Below are positions 1 to 7,483 of a DNA stretch of 64,000 nucleotides, one piece after another. Position numbers and translations under genes: made by a program. How positions within the stretch are numbered: the first letter of the stretch is position 1; every line of letters begins with the position of its first letter. The notes under the pieces were generated by a model. The model was given only the letters and a program-made list of their open reading frames with translations, had not been told where the DNA came from and did not search any database. This DNA comes from Candidatus Poribacteria bacterium (GTDB taxonomy: Bacteria; Poribacteria; WGA-4E; WGA-3G), in the NCBI GenBank assembly GCA_022821065.1, contig JAJEEK010000050.1, positions 124,001-188,000 of the forward strand. The letters are read 5' to 3'.

Positions 1-556
1 TTGTATCTTCAAGGTCAGGGAGTCGCCCGAATACGGTTTCGTAATCGGCTGCATAGTGTCGATGGACGAGATGTGCATATTGGAGTCGCGTCCCCGCCTG
101 TTCAACCTCACCTTCGAGTGCGACCAACGCTTGCGACCACAATGTATCTGTCCGACCGTCCCAAAACTGCCATTCGTTATAGGCGGCATTGAGCAGTGTC
201 GGTGCGTTTCTTGTGCCTCTACCTGCGCCTAATGAGGTCGCCTCAACATCTGCGAACCCGTGAAACGGTGAGTGGCACGTTGCACAAGCAACCGTGCCAT
301 CTTTTGAGAAACGTGTGTCAAAGAAAAATTTATGTCCTAACTGTGCAGCTTCTGTATTATCGGCGACACGGTTGGTCGGATTCGGTGGCGGGGTCTCAGG
401 CAGTGGCGATAGCCGTTGAATTACGCTCCACTCGCGTTCTGTGAATATACTCTCCACTTGCGCCGGTGCCGCTGCCATTTCTGTTGCTTTATCTTCGCCG
501 CACCCGTAGAGAAATAACGTGAAACTGGATATTATACAAAGGATTAGAAGACGCAC
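1..556 (-). CDS. Di-haem cytochrome c peroxidase family lipoprotein (3' part beyond the window)
   Basis: The minus strand reads in frame from a GTG at 556 to the window edge, giving 185 residues without a stop. The N-terminus is hydrophobic and ends in a lipobox-like LYGC, so the protein is probably exported and lipid-anchored. A haem-binding CATCH motif (CxxCH) lies near residue 100, followed by a GxGRGTRNAPTLLNAAY stretch, which is typical of the MauG/bacterial cytochrome c peroxidase family. Family members reduce hydrogen peroxide or oxidise partner proteins in the periplasm with two c-type haems; the second haem site would lie outside the window. The GTG sits 4 nt after the stop of the upstream SUMF1 gene, with GGAG overlapping that gene's last codons, so the three genes are probably one transcript. 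Confidence 0.85.
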   Translation of the reverse strand, partial: MRLLILCIISSFTLFLYGCGEDKATEMAAAPAQVESIFTEREWSVIQRLSPLPETPPPNPTNRVADNTEAAQLGHKFFFDTRFSKDGTVACATCHSPFHGFADVEATSLGAGRGTRNAPTLLNAAYNEWQFWDGRTDTLWSQALVALEGEVEQAGTRLQYAHLVHRHYAADYETVFGRLPDLEDT

Positions 557-560
557 GGCT

Positions 561-1463
561 TTACTCCATTTCCGGTGCATCCATCGCGCATCGGAATCCG
601 AGTATTTGTCCACTCGCCACGATGTCGTCGTACTCCCGAAACGCGCACCGCATCTGTTCTGAACCGGCGAACCAACTTGCGCCGCGCCACGATTTCTTCC
701 CCATCCCGCTCGTCGGCGGTCCTTTCGGGTTCTCCGCAGGACTGATGGCGTAGTACTCGGCTTCAAACCAATCAGCGACCCACTCTGCGACATTCCCTAC
801 CATGTTAAGCGCGCCGTAAGGACTCGCGCCTTGCTCGAAACTCTTCACAGGTGCCGCCATAGCGAAACCGTCAAGGTGTCCATCAAACTTTCCTTCATCA
901 TCAAAGTTACACTTCGTCGGATCGAATTCATTTCCCCACGGCCAGATACGTCCATCGGTGCCGCGCGCCGCTTTTTCCCACTCCGCTTCAGTAGGCAGAC
1001 GTTTTCCGCCCCATTCAGCATAAGCAGTGGCATCACCCCACGTCACACCTACGACCGGCTGATCGGGATGATTAAACTTAGGGTTATCCCAAAAGATTGA
1101 GTTCCGGTGTCCCGTGGCTTCAACAAATTTGGTGTAATCAGCGTTGGAGACTTCGTGTTTATCAATAAAATAGGCATCCAAAAACACCTTATGCTGCGGG
1201 AGTTCATCCAGCGCATCCGTCATCGGATCGACATCTGGATCGCTGCCCATGATAAACTCGCCAGCGGGGACGTATACCATGCCTTCGGGGACTTGCACCG
1301 CTGCCGGTATCGGTTCAGGTGCTACTTCCTCCACCACCGGCACCTCGTCGATTTGAATATTTTCTTCTTCTTCGACCATCATCTGTTCGTCGCTACCACA
1401 ACCGAGCAGACTCACCGTTAGCAGTATCACGTAACAGACAGTGTGTTTCAGTATGTTTGACAT
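561..1463 (-). CDS. SUMF1/FGE-fold lipoprotein, lacking catalytic cysteines
   Basis: About 300 residues. I place the start at the ATG at 1463 because it begins a clean lipoprotein signal ending in LLGC; the frame is open further upstream but that stretch overlaps the previous gene. After an acidic Glu-rich linker comes a full formylglycine-generating-enzyme-type domain (GEFIMGS, KHEVSNADYTKF, RLPTEAEWEKAARGTDG, WPWGNEFD, NMVGNVAEWVADW, GFRCA). The Cys pair that makes true FGE catalytic (CHxxYC pattern before the final GFR) is absent: the equivalent stretch reads GASWFAGSEQMRCAF. It is therefore more likely a structural or ligand-binding member (NirV/PvdO-like use of the fold) than a sulfatase activator. 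It lies 7 nt after the paralogous gene and 4 nt before the peroxidase gene. Confidence 0.85.
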   Translation of the reverse strand: MSNILKHTVCYVILLTVSLLGCGSDEQMMVEEEENIQIDEVPVVEEVAPEPIPAAVQVPEGMVYVPAGEFIMGSDPDVDPMTDALDELPQHKVFLDAYFIDKHEVSNADYTKFVEATGHRNSIFWDNPKFNHPDQPVVGVTWGDATAYAEWGGKRLPTEAEWEKAARGTDGRIWPWGNEFDPTKCNFDDEGKFDGHLDGFAMAAPVKSFEQGASPYGALNMVGNVAEWVADWFEAEYYAISPAENPKGPPTSGMGKKSWRGASWFAGSEQMRCAFREYDDIVASGQILGFRCAMDAPEME

Positions 1464-1470
1464 AGTTGCG

Positions 1471-2286
1471 TTAAGGGTTCCTCGCGCAGCGGAATCCAAC
1501 CGAGCTGCTGTGATCGCTGCATTGTGCTGGGTAGATATAGGCGATTGTTGTGCGTGTATCTCCTGCCCCGTTCGTCCATGACCCGCCTCGGATTGCATAA
1601 ATTTTCTCGTCTGTTGTTTCGGCATGTTCTGCTACCCATTCCCAAACATTTCCTGCCATATCGTGTAGTCTGTAAGGACTCAGACCGTTTAAAAAATGTC
1701 CGACGGGTGCAGGTGTCATTGCGTAGCCGTCGGTGCTGCCGTCCATGCTGCCGCCGTCGTCGAAATTGCCGCGCCTTGCATCGTAATCATTCCCCCACGG
1801 ATAGAGTCTACCGTCCGTACCGCGTGCTGCCTTCTCCCATTCGCTTGCGGTAGGTAGCCGTTTGCCAGCCCATGTTGCGTAGGTCTCCGCGTCTTCCCAA
1901 TTGACACCGACAACCGGTTGCTCTGGCGCGTTGAACCTCGGATCGTCCCAGAATTTCGGTTTTCGATGCCCGGTTTCCAAGATAAATTTTGCGTACTGCC
2001 AATTTGTAACCTCATATTTATCGATGTAGAACGCCGCAACAAAAACCGTTCGTGTGTCGGCTTCCGTTCCGAACGTTAAATCGGTCTTGCTATCCGTGCC
2101 GAGTTCAACCTCTCCTGCCGGGATTAAGACCATTTCTTCAAAGTTGATTGGTGTCTCGAGTGTCACCAGTCGTGTTTGTGTACGGGGAGAATCCTCTGAG
2201 GTCTCATCACCACCGCATGCGATGAGGCTAACACTCACGCCTATTATAAAATATAAGACGATGCAACGTTTCACTGCTGGCTCCAT
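1471..2286 (-). CDS. SUMF1/FGE-fold lipoprotein (first of a tandem pair)
   Basis: About 271 residues from the ATG at 2286. A signal peptide ends in the lipobox LIAC followed by GGDE, then an FGE-sulfatase domain (GEVELGTDS, DKYEVTNWQYAKF, RLPTASEWEKAARGTDG, YPWGNDYD, DMAGNVWEWV, AIRGGSW, GFRCARNP). As in the downstream paralogue, the catalytic CxxxxC pair of formylglycine generation is missing, so catalysis is doubtful. An in-frame ATG also exists at 2316, but it lies inside the terminal inverted repeat of a 119-bp intergenic element. The 2286 start is preferred because it opens directly on the signal peptide. The two SUMF1 genes look like a local duplication and probably share a transcript with the peroxidase gene. 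Confidence 0.83.
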   Translation of the reverse strand: MEPAVKRCIVLYFIIGVSVSLIACGGDETSEDSPRTQTRLVTLETPINFEEMVLIPAGEVELGTDSKTDLTFGTEADTRTVFVAAFYIDKYEVTNWQYAKFILETGHRKPKFWDDPRFNAPEQPVVGVNWEDAETYATWAGKRLPTASEWEKAARGTDGRLYPWGNDYDARRGNFDDGGSMDGSTDGYAMTPAPVGHFLNGLSPYRLHDMAGNVWEWVAEHAETTDEKIYAIRGGSWTNGAGDTRTTIAYIYPAQCSDHSSSVGFRCARNP

Positions 2287-2303
2287 ACCAAATATTGTCG
2301 CAT

Positions 2304-2422
2304 AGGATTTACGCAATTTTGGATATAAATTGTTCTGTTAGATGAGATATTTCGTAAAACACAGTGTTCTGGTGGCACAGGCTAACAGCCTATGCTACAA
2401 AAGAGCAACATGCGTAAGTCTT
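2304..2422. repeat. 119-bp MITE-like repeat, copy 1 (diverged)
   Basis: The element starts with AGGATTTACGCA and ends with TGCGTAAGTCTT, near-perfect inverted terminal repeats. The inside holds a hairpin CACAGGCTaacAGCCTATG. Its length is the same as three other copies (27387, 28127, 32679). In those the stem is CACAAACT/AGTTTGTG, so most of the stem changes here are compensated on the other arm. The left end overlaps the 5' flank of the SUMF1 gene. Confidence 0.85.
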
Positions 2423-2578
2423 AGGTAAATTGCGGGTGTTTCATGTTTTGTGCCATATTCTGTTAGATTGCGGTCTTTTGGTGCCATGTGCAACGCTATT
2501 GTGTCTGACGGTTTCCGAAAACTAACAGTGGACGTTACAAAACCTCTACAAATAACGAAACGCCTCAATAAATTAGTT

Positions 2579-2606
2579 GTAGCCTCAATACGCGTATTGA
2601 GGCTAC
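2579..2606. repeat. Perfect 28-bp palindrome
   Basis: GTAGCCTCAATACG is followed directly by its exact reverse complement. It lies about 30 bp beyond the 3' end of the minus-strand gene ending at 2636. No T-run follows on either strand, so it is not a classical intrinsic terminator, although it could stall or stabilise the 3' end. The rest of 2423-2578 shows no convincing gene. Confidence 0.6.
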
Positions 2607-2635
2607 GGGTTCACAATAGTTCCAATAAGGAAGTG

Positions 2636-3433
2636 CTACTGTACTGATTTTTTGATCTTGCCCCAGACGACGCTCATTTTACCGGTTGGATCCACTGCTT
2701 GTGCTGTCGCAAAACGGTTTGAAATGAGTTCGGCGTATTCCGTAGCGATCTGAGCGTTTGGCGGTATGGCTGTCCCACAACATGAGGTATGGAAGTTGAT
2801 GAACCATCCCTCCATATCATCTGTTCGGTAAGCGATAGGGTCGGCGTTTGAACCATCGTCGGCATAACTTTCGTACTCAAAATCGTTCGCCTTCAAAACG
2901 GCGAGACCTGACGCCCGATTTGAAGACCATTTTTTTAGAGAAGGTATGTACTCCTTACCGAGATCCGTCGGGCTGACTTGCGAAACCGTGCCATTTGTGA
3001 CTGTGACACCGAACACACTTTGTTGTCCGGCACCAGCAGCGGTAACACGTGCGCCTTTATCCCAATAATAGTAGAACGGGTAATCGCCGATGAATCCGCC
3101 GATGCCACCTTCTCTTAACCACGTATAGACGAGGTCTTTCTTGCCATCTTTCTTAAATATTGTGCCGGGTGTGTTCCCCTGCGTGATGATATAGATCCCC
3201 TTTGGGTTCGCGTTCATGTACGCCACTAACTCGTCAGCATCCACGATTTCGGCAGTTAGTTTTTTCGCCTCCAGTTCTTCTACCATCATTTCAGCTAACT
3301 GATTCGGTTGCGGTACAGCCAAGCCACCGCCGTTTTCAATACCTTCATCATAGACGACGGCGACATCCTGCGCATGGACGTAGCCAGCAAAAAGTAGCAT
3401 CAGGATTGATGCGAAACAAAATAACCTTTGCAT
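2636..3433 (-). CDS. Secreted protein of unknown function
   Basis: 265 residues with a standard signal peptide (hydrophobic core ending HAQ at about residue 22). The start is fixed by AGGAGG eight bases upstream of the ATG at 3433. The body has alternating beta/alpha character (VAVVYDEG, TAEIVDADELVAYM, GIYIITQGNTPG, GIGGFIGDYPFYYYW). This resembles the flavodoxin-like or class I amidotransferase-like fold seen in ThuA-type proteins, but I see no catalytic triad and do not assign the family. The closing part has a Cys-Cys pair (HTSCCGT). The gene is monocistronic, with a candidate promoter at 3487-3515 and a palindrome past its end. The acidic, mostly soluble composition suggests a periplasmic or extracellular location. 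Confidence 0.7.
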   Translation of the reverse strand: MQRLFCFASILMLLFAGYVHAQDVAVVYDEGIENGGGLAVPQPNQLAEMMVEELEAKKLTAEIVDADELVAYMNANPKGIYIITQGNTPGTIFKKDGKKDLVYTWLREGGIGGFIGDYPFYYYWDKGARVTAAGAGQQSVFGVTVTNGTVSQVSPTDLGKEYIPSLKKWSSNRASGLAVLKANDFEYESYADDGSNADPIAYRTDDMEGWFINFHTSCCGTAIPPNAQIATEYAELISNRFATAQAVDPTGKMSVVWGKIKKSVQ

Positions 3434-3486
3434 TTTTTGTGCCTCCTAATTTGAGGGTTCAAGTTGATCCTTCATCGTTAGGTTTA

Positions 3487-3515
3487 GGATAACACAGGTA
3501 AACAGAAATTGTCAA
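3487..3515 (-). promoter_or_regulatory. Candidate sigma-70-type promoter for the 2636-3433 gene
   Basis: On the minus strand TTGACA (3515-3510) is followed after 17 nt by TTATCC (3492-3487). The -35 is perfect, the -10 weak. It lies about 55 bp upstream of the start codon. Confidence 0.45.
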
Positions 3516-3817
3516 GAAAAATGTTATGGTTGTCAGTTGTCAGTACGCAGTTATCAGTACTCACGCCTTGTGCTAATTGTTGGAGTGTGGCATTATTCAC
3601 ACAGATTTCGTAGCGTAGGCTGTTAGCCTGCGCCACAAGGAGCGCAACCTAACAGATGATATTACAAAGTCAAGTATATCGCACCTCTCTGAAGAACCCA
3701 AACGAATTAACTGGCACAAATCGTCAGAATTAGAACTTAGTGGAAATTGTGCCTGTCCAAAATTGACCTTTCCTGCCTAAATTGTTCCTTTTAGGCAATA
3801 TTTGCCTCTGGTTATGC
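3516..3817. other. Intergenic stretch with repeat fragments, no gene seen
   Basis: No reading frame here is convincing. 3531-3560 holds a TCAGTT/TCAGTA short-repeat tract like others in the window. Around 3606-3632 there is a hairpin (AGGCTgttAGCCT) resembling the stem of the 119-bp repeats but without their terminal repeats. Near 3776-3796 GCCTAAA and TTTAGGC form another small stem. Confidence 0.5.
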
Positions 3818-5167
3818 CAGGGCCATTCAATTGTAGGTTTTTTGTGTTTTATTTTTCTGAAGCGTTAATATTTTTAGATAAGCAAAAGTCGCGTGACTTT
3901 TCACGCGACTTCTGCTATACTTCACCCTAAAAAGCACCACACTTTTGAGGTGAATCATGACAAGAAAGACCTCTTGCCACTTACTTGATATGTTAGCAGA
4001 AGTGCCGGATCCACGCAAGAAAAAAGGGCAACGCCATCCATTAGTCTCAATGCTGACACTTACGGTTGTTGGGCTTCTATGTGGACAACGCAGTTATACT
4101 GCCATTGCCAAATGGGCACGCCTGCACCCAAACCTGCGAAAGACTTTGGGGTTCACGGCGAAACAAACCCCAGCCTCATCAACCTTTCATTATCTCTATC
4201 GGCGACTTGATATCAACGCTGTAGAAAACGTCCTGACGCAGTGGACAACACAGACTTTAGCAAGTTTACGTATTGCCACATCTGACTTGAAAGGACTTGC
4301 CATAGATGGAAAAACCTTAGGCAACAGTCATACCGAAGAGGCCCGAAGAACACATCTCCTCGCAGCCTGCTTTCATGAGTTAGGGATACCTATAGCAGAA
4401 TGTGCGGTGCGTGAAAAAACCAATGAAATCCCTGTTTCCATTGAACTCCTGAAGGCATTTGATGTCTCAGGTCTCGTCATCACCACGGATGCGCTTTTGA
4501 CCCAACGCAAGTTCTGCCAAGAAATCCTTGACCGTCAAGCAGATTACTGCCTTCCCGTGAAAGCGAATCAGAAGCAGTTGTATGAGGATATTCGAGACCT
4601 CTTTGAACCCTTTGACGAAACAGATTCACCTGAAGTCAACCAACGCCGCTTTGAAAATCTTCACGCAGAAGACGGGGCCCATCTTCAAACGTATACAGAC
4701 ACAGAAAACACAAAAGGCAGGATTACCACACGCACCCTCACCGCAAGCACACTCTTGACGCAACACACCGACTGGCCAGGGCTACAGCAAGTTTATCAAT
4801 ACATCACACACCAGAAGTCTAAAAAGACTGGACAGGTCAAATGCGACACGCAGTACGGTATCACGAGTCTGACACCCGAACGCGCATCGGCAGCCGACTT
4901 GCTGAAACTCCGACGCGCGCATTGGACGATTGAGAATAAACTCCACTGGGTTCGGGATACCGTCTTTCGAGAAGACGCATCAAGCGTCCGAACCGGCGTT
5001 ATCCCTCAAGTCATGGCGGCGATGCGAAACACAGCACTCTCTGTTTTACGTTTTACTGGACATACAAAAATCACGGACGCACGCCAATATTTCGCAGCGA
5101 ATCCTAAACTCGCAGTTAAAATCATAAAATTAGAAACCCTACAATTGAATGACCCTGCTGGTTATGC
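3808..5167 (+). mobile_element. ISAs1-family insertion sequence with 10-bp target duplication
   Basis: The element proper runs from 3818 to 5157 (1,340 bp). Its ends are inverted repeats: CAGGGCCATTCAATTGTAGG at the left (3818-3837), and the right end (5138-5157) reads on the minus strand CAGGGTCATTCAATTGTAGG, one mismatch in 20. It is flanked on both sides by the identical 10-mer CTGGTTATGC (3808-3817 and 5158-5167), a target site duplication of the size known for ISAs1. The intact duplication and transposase frame suggest a recent insertion. It sits directly upstream of the promoter of the helicase operon, at the edge of the phosphorothioation island. Confidence 0.95.
3886..3921 (+). promoter_or_regulatory. 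Hairpin overlapping the transposase promoter
   Basis: AAGTCGCGTGA and TCACGCGACTT form an 11-bp stem with a CTTT loop (3886-3911). GTGACT (3893-3898) and TATACT (3916-3921, extended by TGC) are 17 nt apart and make a plausible promoter for the transposase. The hairpin covers the -35, and in a transcript entering from outside it could mask translation, a common insertion-sequence safeguard. Confidence 0.5.
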
Positions 5168-5171
5168 GTAA
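3957..5171 (+). CDS. ISAs1 family transposase (DDE)
   Basis: 404 residues, near the usual 370-400 of the family. The N-terminal DPRKKKGQRHPL and LLCGQRSYTAIAKWAR are the family's DDE_Tnp_1-associated signature. The catalytic triad is visible: D117 in AIDGKTLG, D178 in ITTDALLTQ, E326 in WTIENKLHWVRD. GAGGTGA upstream supports the ATG at 3957. The frame does not stop inside the element: it runs through the right inverted repeat and the target duplication and ends on a TAA at 5169-5171 that belongs to the host flank. The last residues (AGYA) are therefore set by the insertion site. The frame is intact, so the enzyme may be active. Confidence 0.95.
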   Translation: MTRKTSCHLLDMLAEVPDPRKKKGQRHPLVSMLTLTVVGLLCGQRSYTAIAKWARLHPNLRKTLGFTAKQTPASSTFHYLYRRLDINAVENVLTQWTTQTLASLRIATSDLKGLAIDGKTLGNSHTEEARRTHLLAACFHELGIPIAECAVREKTNEIPVSIELLKAFDVSGLVITTDALLTQRKFCQEILDRQADYCLPVKANQKQLYEDIRDLFEPFDETDSPEVNQRRFENLHAEDGAHLQTYTDTENTKGRITTRTLTASTLLTQHTDWPGLQQVYQYITHQKSKKTGQVKCDTQYGITSLTPERASAADLLKLRRAHWTIENKLHWVRDTVFREDASSVRTGVIPQVMAAMRNTALSVLRFTGHTKITDARQYFAANPKLAVKIIKLETLQLNDPAGYA

Positions 5172-5184
5172 GATCAGAAAAAAA

Positions 5185-5214
5185 TTGACTTTTTTTTCCA
5201 AAATATGTTAAAAT
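5185..5214 (+). promoter_or_regulatory. Promoter of the helicase/SMC operon (duplicated type)
   Basis: TTGACT (5185-5190), 18 nt, TAAAAT (5209-5214). The sequence from the -35 to about 30 nt past the -10 closely matches that at 10067-10095, including a T-tract spacer, TGTTAAAAT and a downstream TTAACTT. It lies 28 bp beyond the insertion sequence and is not part of it. Because the -10 covers the upstream in-frame ATG at 5205, translation must begin further down, at 5253. Confidence 0.65.
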
Positions 5215-5252
5215 TCTTCCGTTATAGAGTAGTTAACTTGTGGAAAAAATCT

Positions 5253-7310
5253 ATGTCACTTAACGAAATCCCATTAAAATATGAATATCGCTCTGATGGA
5301 GCAAATCTTGTCAGAGACTTTTATACACCGTGCCTGAGAAATGCTACGCAATATTGGCGAGCAGTAGGTTATTTCACCAGCAATGGTCTTGCGCTAAATG
5401 TGAAAGGATTGTCCACTTTCATTCGACATGGTGGACAAATCAACTTAGTAACGGGTCCAAAATTGATGTCAGACGACATTGAGGCAATTCAACGCGGTTA
5501 CGAGGCAAAAGAACAAAATCTAAGCCCGCTACTTGATTTCAGTTTTGAGAAAGTCGCCCGCGATAGATTAATGTTGCTCACGTGGTTAATCGCACACAGT
5601 TATTTAGACATTAAAATCGCTTGCCCCTCCGATTCAAATCCAACCTATCCACATGCAATTTATCACGAAAAGACTGGCGTTTTTTTAGATGATAACAACG
5701 CTGTAGCATTCTCTGGCTCATCCAATGAAACTGTCGGTGGTCTATTAAACAATTTTGAATCTATTGATGTTCATTGGTCGTGGGATGATATTCAGGAGCG
5801 CGTCCAACAAAAGATAGATAATTTTAAGAGACTATGGAATAACGACACTGATAAGTTAGATGTAATAGATTTTCTAAGCGCAGTTACAGAGGAACTGTTA
5901 ATTCATCAGACGGTGTATGAAACAGGGCAAGTAGAGGCACCAGATAAACCAGAAATAATTGAACAGATCGTCCCTTATTTGCCAAAAGATATAGTCCTAA
6001 GAAAGTATCAATCTGAAGCAATTGATGCCTGGTTTGAAAACGAATGCCGCGGTTTATGGGAAATGGCAACAGGTACCGGTAAGACCATTACAGCTCTATC
6101 TGCGCTTGCTAAACTGAGAGAAGAAAAGGAAAACTTGTTTGTGGTTATTGCGTGTCCATATCAGCACCTTGTTGATCAATGGTATGAAGAGGCTATCAGA
6201 TTCGGATTTGAACCGATCCTTGCCTACAAAAGTTCTGCCAGCTGGGTGAATCGGCTTAATACCGCTTTAGTGCGCTATAATTATGGCGTTCGTGATGTAG
6301 TCTGTACGATTACAACACAGACTACTTTTATTGCTGAGATCATGCAGAAACTATTATCTAAATTGAAACGTAGTGCTGTTTTGATAGCAGATGAAGTGCA
6401 TCACCTTGGGGCGGAACGGAGCCGCAAAAGATTAACCGATATTTTTAATTACCGTCTTGGTTTGTCAGCTACTCCTAACCGGTGGTTTGACGAATCTGGC
6501 ACGACTGCACTCAGAACCTACTTCGGAGATACAGTTTACGAATTTTCTCTTGACAAAGCAATTAAAATGGGGTATCTTTGCCCTTACTATTATCATCCAC
6601 ATCTCGTTGAGTTGACTGGCGAAGAATTTGAGGCGTACGAACATCTCACAGAAAGGATTTCAAAACTATATCATCAGATAGAATCTGGTGAGACGAGTGA
6701 AGCACTTGAACGTTTACTGATAAAACGAGCGACGTTACTCAACCGAGCCGAAAACAAACTGGTAAAGTTGGCAGAATTATTAACTGACAAAACTGACTCG
6801 CTGCATCATACACTGTTTTACTGTGCTCCTGGGCGAATCACACCCGTTCTTGAATTGTTAACAAATTTAGGATTACGAGTTGCAAAATTCACAGCGGAGG
6901 AGTCAGCTACTGAAAGACAAGAATTGTTAAAGATGTTTGCCTCTGGACACCTTCAAGCTCTTGTAGCAATGAAGTGTCTGGATGAAGGCGTTGATGTGCC
7001 GAGCACTCGAACTGCTTACATACTTGCCAGCAGTAGCAACCCAAAAGAATTCATTCAACGGCGTGGGCGAATTCTCCGGCAGTCCGCTGGTAAAGAACAC
7101 GCAGAGATTCATGACCTAATCGCTGTACCGCCTATAGATTACCGACAATATTCGACTTCAACGTTCCGTACAGAACGGAAAATTGTTGCGCGGGAATTAG
7201 AGAGATTTAACGAATTCGCTGGAATGGCATTGAATAAATTTGAGGCACGTGATAAAATATGGGGACTTGCTAAGAATTACGATCTGCTAGGGACATTGGG
7301 AGTATCTTGA
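5253..7310 (+). CDS. PLD-like nuclease fused to SF2 (DEAD/DEAH) helicase, phosphorothioation-linked restriction candidate
   Basis: 685 residues from ATG 5253, chosen because the earlier in-frame ATG (5205) lies within the promoter. Residues about 1-200 form a PLD-like domain with one HKD-type motif (H138-E-K140-TGVFLD146) and the following SGSSNET. Residues about 250-680 are an SF2 helicase: Q-like RKYQSEAI, Walker A ATGTGKT (272-278), DEVH (380-383), SAT (405-407), and QRRGRILR (602-609). Helicases of this general kind are found next to dnd genes and annotated as phosphorothioation-system restriction enzymes; I propose that role by context. It would translocate on DNA and cut through the PLD domain, probably as a dimer since only one HKD is present. 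It overlaps the next ORF by one base (TGATG). Confidence 0.85.
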   Translation: MSLNEIPLKYEYRSDGANLVRDFYTPCLRNATQYWRAVGYFTSNGLALNVKGLSTFIRHGGQINLVTGPKLMSDDIEAIQRGYEAKEQNLSPLLDFSFEKVARDRLMLLTWLIAHSYLDIKIACPSDSNPTYPHAIYHEKTGVFLDDNNAVAFSGSSNETVGGLLNNFESIDVHWSWDDIQERVQQKIDNFKRLWNNDTDKLDVIDFLSAVTEELLIHQTVYETGQVEAPDKPEIIEQIVPYLPKDIVLRKYQSEAIDAWFENECRGLWEMATGTGKTITALSALAKLREEKENLFVVIACPYQHLVDQWYEEAIRFGFEPILAYKSSASWVNRLNTALVRYNYGVRDVVCTITTQTTFIAEIMQKLLSKLKRSAVLIADEVHHLGAERSRKRLTDIFNYRLGLSATPNRWFDESGTTALRTYFGDTVYEFSLDKAIKMGYLCPYYYHPHLVELTGEEFEAYEHLTERISKLYHQIESGETSEALERLLIKRATLLNRAENKLVKLAELLTDKTDSLHHTLFYCAPGRITPVLELLTNLGLRVAKFTAEESATERQELLKMFASGHLQALVAMKCLDEGVDVPSTRTAYILASSSNPKEFIQRRGRILRQSAGKEHAEIHDLIAVPPIDYRQYSTSTFRTERKIVARELERFNEFAGMALNKFEARDKIWGLAKNYDLLGTLGVS

Positions 7311-7483
7311 TGGAAAACATGGAAAACAAGGTGGAAAAATTTTTACAAACCTTACCGCCTGCTGTAAATAAGGTTATCAATAGGGTTCTTGAGGTTGAAC
7401 TTGAAAAATTGGATATGAAACGGCCCCAAGGTATCAAACGCGAAATTCGCCGAATTATCCAAGAAGAGGTTAGGGATCAGTGA
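7310..7483 (+). CDS. 57-residue coupled ORF of unknown function
   Basis: ATG at 7310 overlaps the helicase stop by one base (TGATG), and its own TGA (7481-7483) overlaps the GTG start of the next gene by four bases (GTGA). Tight coupling on both sides and the absence of any alternative gene in this gap support a real coding unit. The product is small, highly charged and predicted helical, starting MENMENKVEKFL and ending with KREIRRIIQEEVRDQ. It has no recognisable domain. A small helical protein between a helicase and an SMC ATPase could be an adaptor or subunit; that is inference from position only. Confidence 0.65.
   Translation: MENMENKVEKFLQTLPPAVNKVINRVLEVELEKLDMKRPQGIKREIRRIIQEEVRDQ

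Noticed and set aside
2579..2606. Intrinsic terminator for the 2636-3433 gene
   Set aside because: The palindrome is perfect but lacks a following U-tract on the minus strand.
2450..2647. Plus-strand open frame of 65 codons
   Set aside because: It crosses the 28-bp palindrome and overlaps the end of the minus-strand gene; no ribosome site.
5205..5252. Upstream ATG as start of the PLD-helicase
   Set aside because: It lies inside the -10 region of the matching promoter, so it would not be in the transcript.
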